Shown here one piece after another: positions 62,682 through 64,000 of a stretch of 64,000 nt of DNA. The notes under the pieces were generated by a model that saw nothing but the letters and a program-made list of their open reading frames with translations, had not been told where the DNA came from and made no database searches. Position 1 is the stretch's first letter. Every line of letters begins with the position of its first letter. Source of the DNA: Aliihoeflea sp. 40Bstr573 (GTDB taxonomy: Bacteria > Pseudomonadota > Alphaproteobacteria > Rhizobiales > Rhizobiaceae); contig NZ_JAAAMH010000011.1 of the NCBI RefSeq assembly GCF_024105655.1, positions 62,001-126,000 of the forward strand, in the 5' to 3' direction. Position numbers and translations under genes: made by a program.

Positions 62682-64000
62682 ATGTCGCGCTATCATCAGG
62701 TCTATGAAAGCTGGAAGTCCGATCCTGAAGGCTTCTGGCGCGACGCCGCCAAACTCGTCGACTGGACCCGCCCCCCGCAACAGATCTTCGACCCGTCCGC
62801 CGGCATCTACGGCCGCTGGTTCCCCGACGCGGAATGCAACACCTGCCACAACGCCGTCGACCGCCATGTCGAGCGCGGCCGCGCCGACCAGCTCGCGCTT
62901 GTCCACGACAGCGCCATCACCGGCACGGTGCGCAAATTCACCTATGCCGAGCTCAAGGCCGAGATCGTGGCGCTCGCCGCAGTCTTGGCTGACAGCGGCA
63001 TCGGCAAGGGCGACGTCGTCATCATCTACATGCCGATGGTCGCCGAAGCCGCCATCGCCATGCTCGCCTGCGCCCGCCTCGGCGCGGTCCATTCGGTCGT
63101 CTTCGGCGGCTTTGCCGCGCGCGAGCTCGCCACCCGCATCGACGACGCCAAGCCCAAGGCCATCATCACCGCCTCCTGCGGCCTCGAACCCGGCCGCACG
63201 ATCGCCTACCAGCCCCTCTACGACGGCGCGATCAGCATCGCGAAGCACAAGGTCGAGACCGTCATCGTCCTCCAGCGCGTTGAGCAAACCGCCGCCCTCA
63301 CCCCCGGCCGCGACATCGACTATGCCGCCGCCACCGCAAAAGCCAAATCCGACGCGCGCGAAATCCCTTGCGTCCCCGTCAAGGCGACCGACCCGCTCTA
63401 CATCCTCTACACCTCCGGCACGACCGGCCAGCCCAAGGGCGTGGTGCGCGACAATGGCGGCCATCTGGTCGTGCTCGCCTGGTCGATGGAAAACGAGTTC
63501 GGCGTCCAGCCGGGCGAGGCGTTCTGGGCGGCGTCGGATGTCGGCTGGGTCGTCGGCCATTCCTACATCGTCTACGCGCCGCTCATCCATGGCTGCACGA
63601 CGATCCTGTTCGAGGGCAAGCCCGTCGGCACGCCAGATGCGGGCACCTATTGGCGCGTGATTTCCGACCACAGCGTCGTCGCGCTCTTCACCGCCCCCAC
63701 CGCCTTCCGCGCCATCAAGGGGCAGGACCCGAAAGGCGAGTTTGTCCAAAAATACGACCTCACAAAATTCCGAACCCTGTTCCTGGCCGGCGAGCGCGCC
63801 GATCCCGAAACGATCAAATGGGCGGAAAACCAGCTCCAAAAGCCCGTCATCGACCATTGGTGGCAGACGGAAACCGGCGCGCCGATCACGCAGAACCCGG
63901 TCGGCCTCGGCACCCTGCCGGTCAAATACGGCTCGCCCGGCGTGCCCATGCCCGGCTGGCAGATGGAAATCCTCGACGATTCCGGCCATCCCGTTCCGCG
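62682..64000 (+). CDS. prpE: Propionyl-CoA synthetase-type acyl-CoA ligase, N-terminal part (3' end outside window)
   Basis: About 439 residues are visible before the window ends. The start ATG 62682 follows GGGAGGAACCGC. The N-terminal SRYHQVYESWKSDPEGFWRD segment and the AMP-binding motif YILYTSGTTGQPKGVVRDNG match the PrpE branch of the acetyl-CoA synthetase family; DHWWQTETGAPI follows. It would activate propionate (or acetate) to its CoA ester. Acetyl-CoA synthetase proper usually has KKGVLHT-like sequence after the TSG motif, so PrpE is preferred. Related C3 metabolism in the window is mmsA. Confidence 0.88.
   Translation, partial: MSRYHQVYESWKSDPEGFWRDAAKLVDWTRPPQQIFDPSAGIYGRWFPDAECNTCHNAVDRHVERGRADQLALVHDSAITGTVRKFTYAELKAEIVALAAVLADSGIGKGDVVIIYMPMVAEAAIAMLACARLGAVHSVVFGGFAARELATRIDDAKPKAIITASCGLEPGRTIAYQPLYDGAISIAKHKVETVIVLQRVEQTAALTPGRDIDYAAATAKAKSDAREIPCVPVKATDPLYILYTSGTTGQPKGVVRDNGGHLVVLAWSMENEFGVQPGEAFWAASDVGWVVGHSYIVYAPLIHGCTTILFEGKPVGTPDAGTYWRVISDHSVVALFTAPTAFRAIKGQDPKGEFVQKYDLTKFRTLFLAGERADPETIKWAENQLQKPVIDHWWQTETGAPITQNPVGLGTLPVKYGSPGVPMPGWQMEILDDSGHPVP

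Overview
The window is GC-rich, gene-dense chromosomal DNA. It most likely comes from an alphaproteobacterium of the Hyphomicrobiales (Rhizobiales), probably close to Phyllobacteriaceae/Mesorhizobium. The evidence is tilS-ftsH, mtgA beside rpmF, phaR/phaA/phaB, a helicase-S4 protein-fdxA-carD-rpoH block, several LysR regulators, TRAP and polyamine-type ABC transporters, and a hairpin repeat whose spurious translation (FENRSGAYF) I remember from Mesorhizobium-like genomes. The lineage is an inference from gene content, not from a search. I saw no rRNA, tRNA, CRISPR array, transposase or phage gene.

Layout. 1-3054: end of tilS, then ftsH with its own promoter and terminator. 3059-9007: an Asp/Glu-racemase-like gene divergent from an FAD amino-acid dehydrogenase, a TRAP transporter (DctP, DctQ, DctM) and an overlapping membrane transporter, which together look like a D-amino-acid uptake and oxidation unit. 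9068-15477 (minus strand): seven genes in a row for a ureohydrolase, a PotABCD-type ABC importer, a nitrilase-family amidase and a RidA protein, with a divergent LysR regulator. This looks like a guanidino-compound or polyamine utilisation cassette. 16617-20346: aminotransferase, LysR, mmsA. 20489-25656: bdhA, ispG, lytic transglycosylase, ispA, mtgA, rpmF. 25723-31136: small exported protein, glutaredoxin-MauE fusion, TetR, two-subunit molybdenum hydroxylase and a frameshifted cytochrome c partner. 31321-35925: RND efflux pair and a DUF3309 protein. 36012-40194: NAD(P)-binding protein, LysR, MFS, SH3-domain protein. 40248-45477: pyruvate carboxylase and a gamma-glutamyltransferase-like protein. 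45730-48552: phaR divergent from phaA-phaB. 48961-55074: SUV3-like helicase, S4 protein, ferredoxin, CarD, RpoH-type sigma factor. 55097-60242: M48 lipoprotein protease and thiBPQ under a TPP riboswitch. 60425-64000: class I aldolase, SGNH hydrolase, small membrane protein and the start of prpE.

How it fits together. Much of the window serves nitrogen-compound scavenging (D-amino acids, guanidino compounds, gamma-glutamyl compounds) and C2-C4 acyl metabolism (mmsA, bdhA, phaAB, pyc, prpE). Housekeeping genes are interspersed. Intergenic DNA is unusually structured: two copies of a ~110-bp hairpin element flank one binding-protein gene, five copies of a CCCTCCCCCTTGTGGGGAGGG-type element are scattered, the phaR-phaA gap holds repeated palindromes and a tandem repeat, and a TPP riboswitch has an apparent Shine-Dalgarno sequestering stem. 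The strongest candidates for less-described biology are the 9-15.5 kb cassette, the frameshifted cytochrome beside the molybdenum hydroxylase, and the repeat arrangements.
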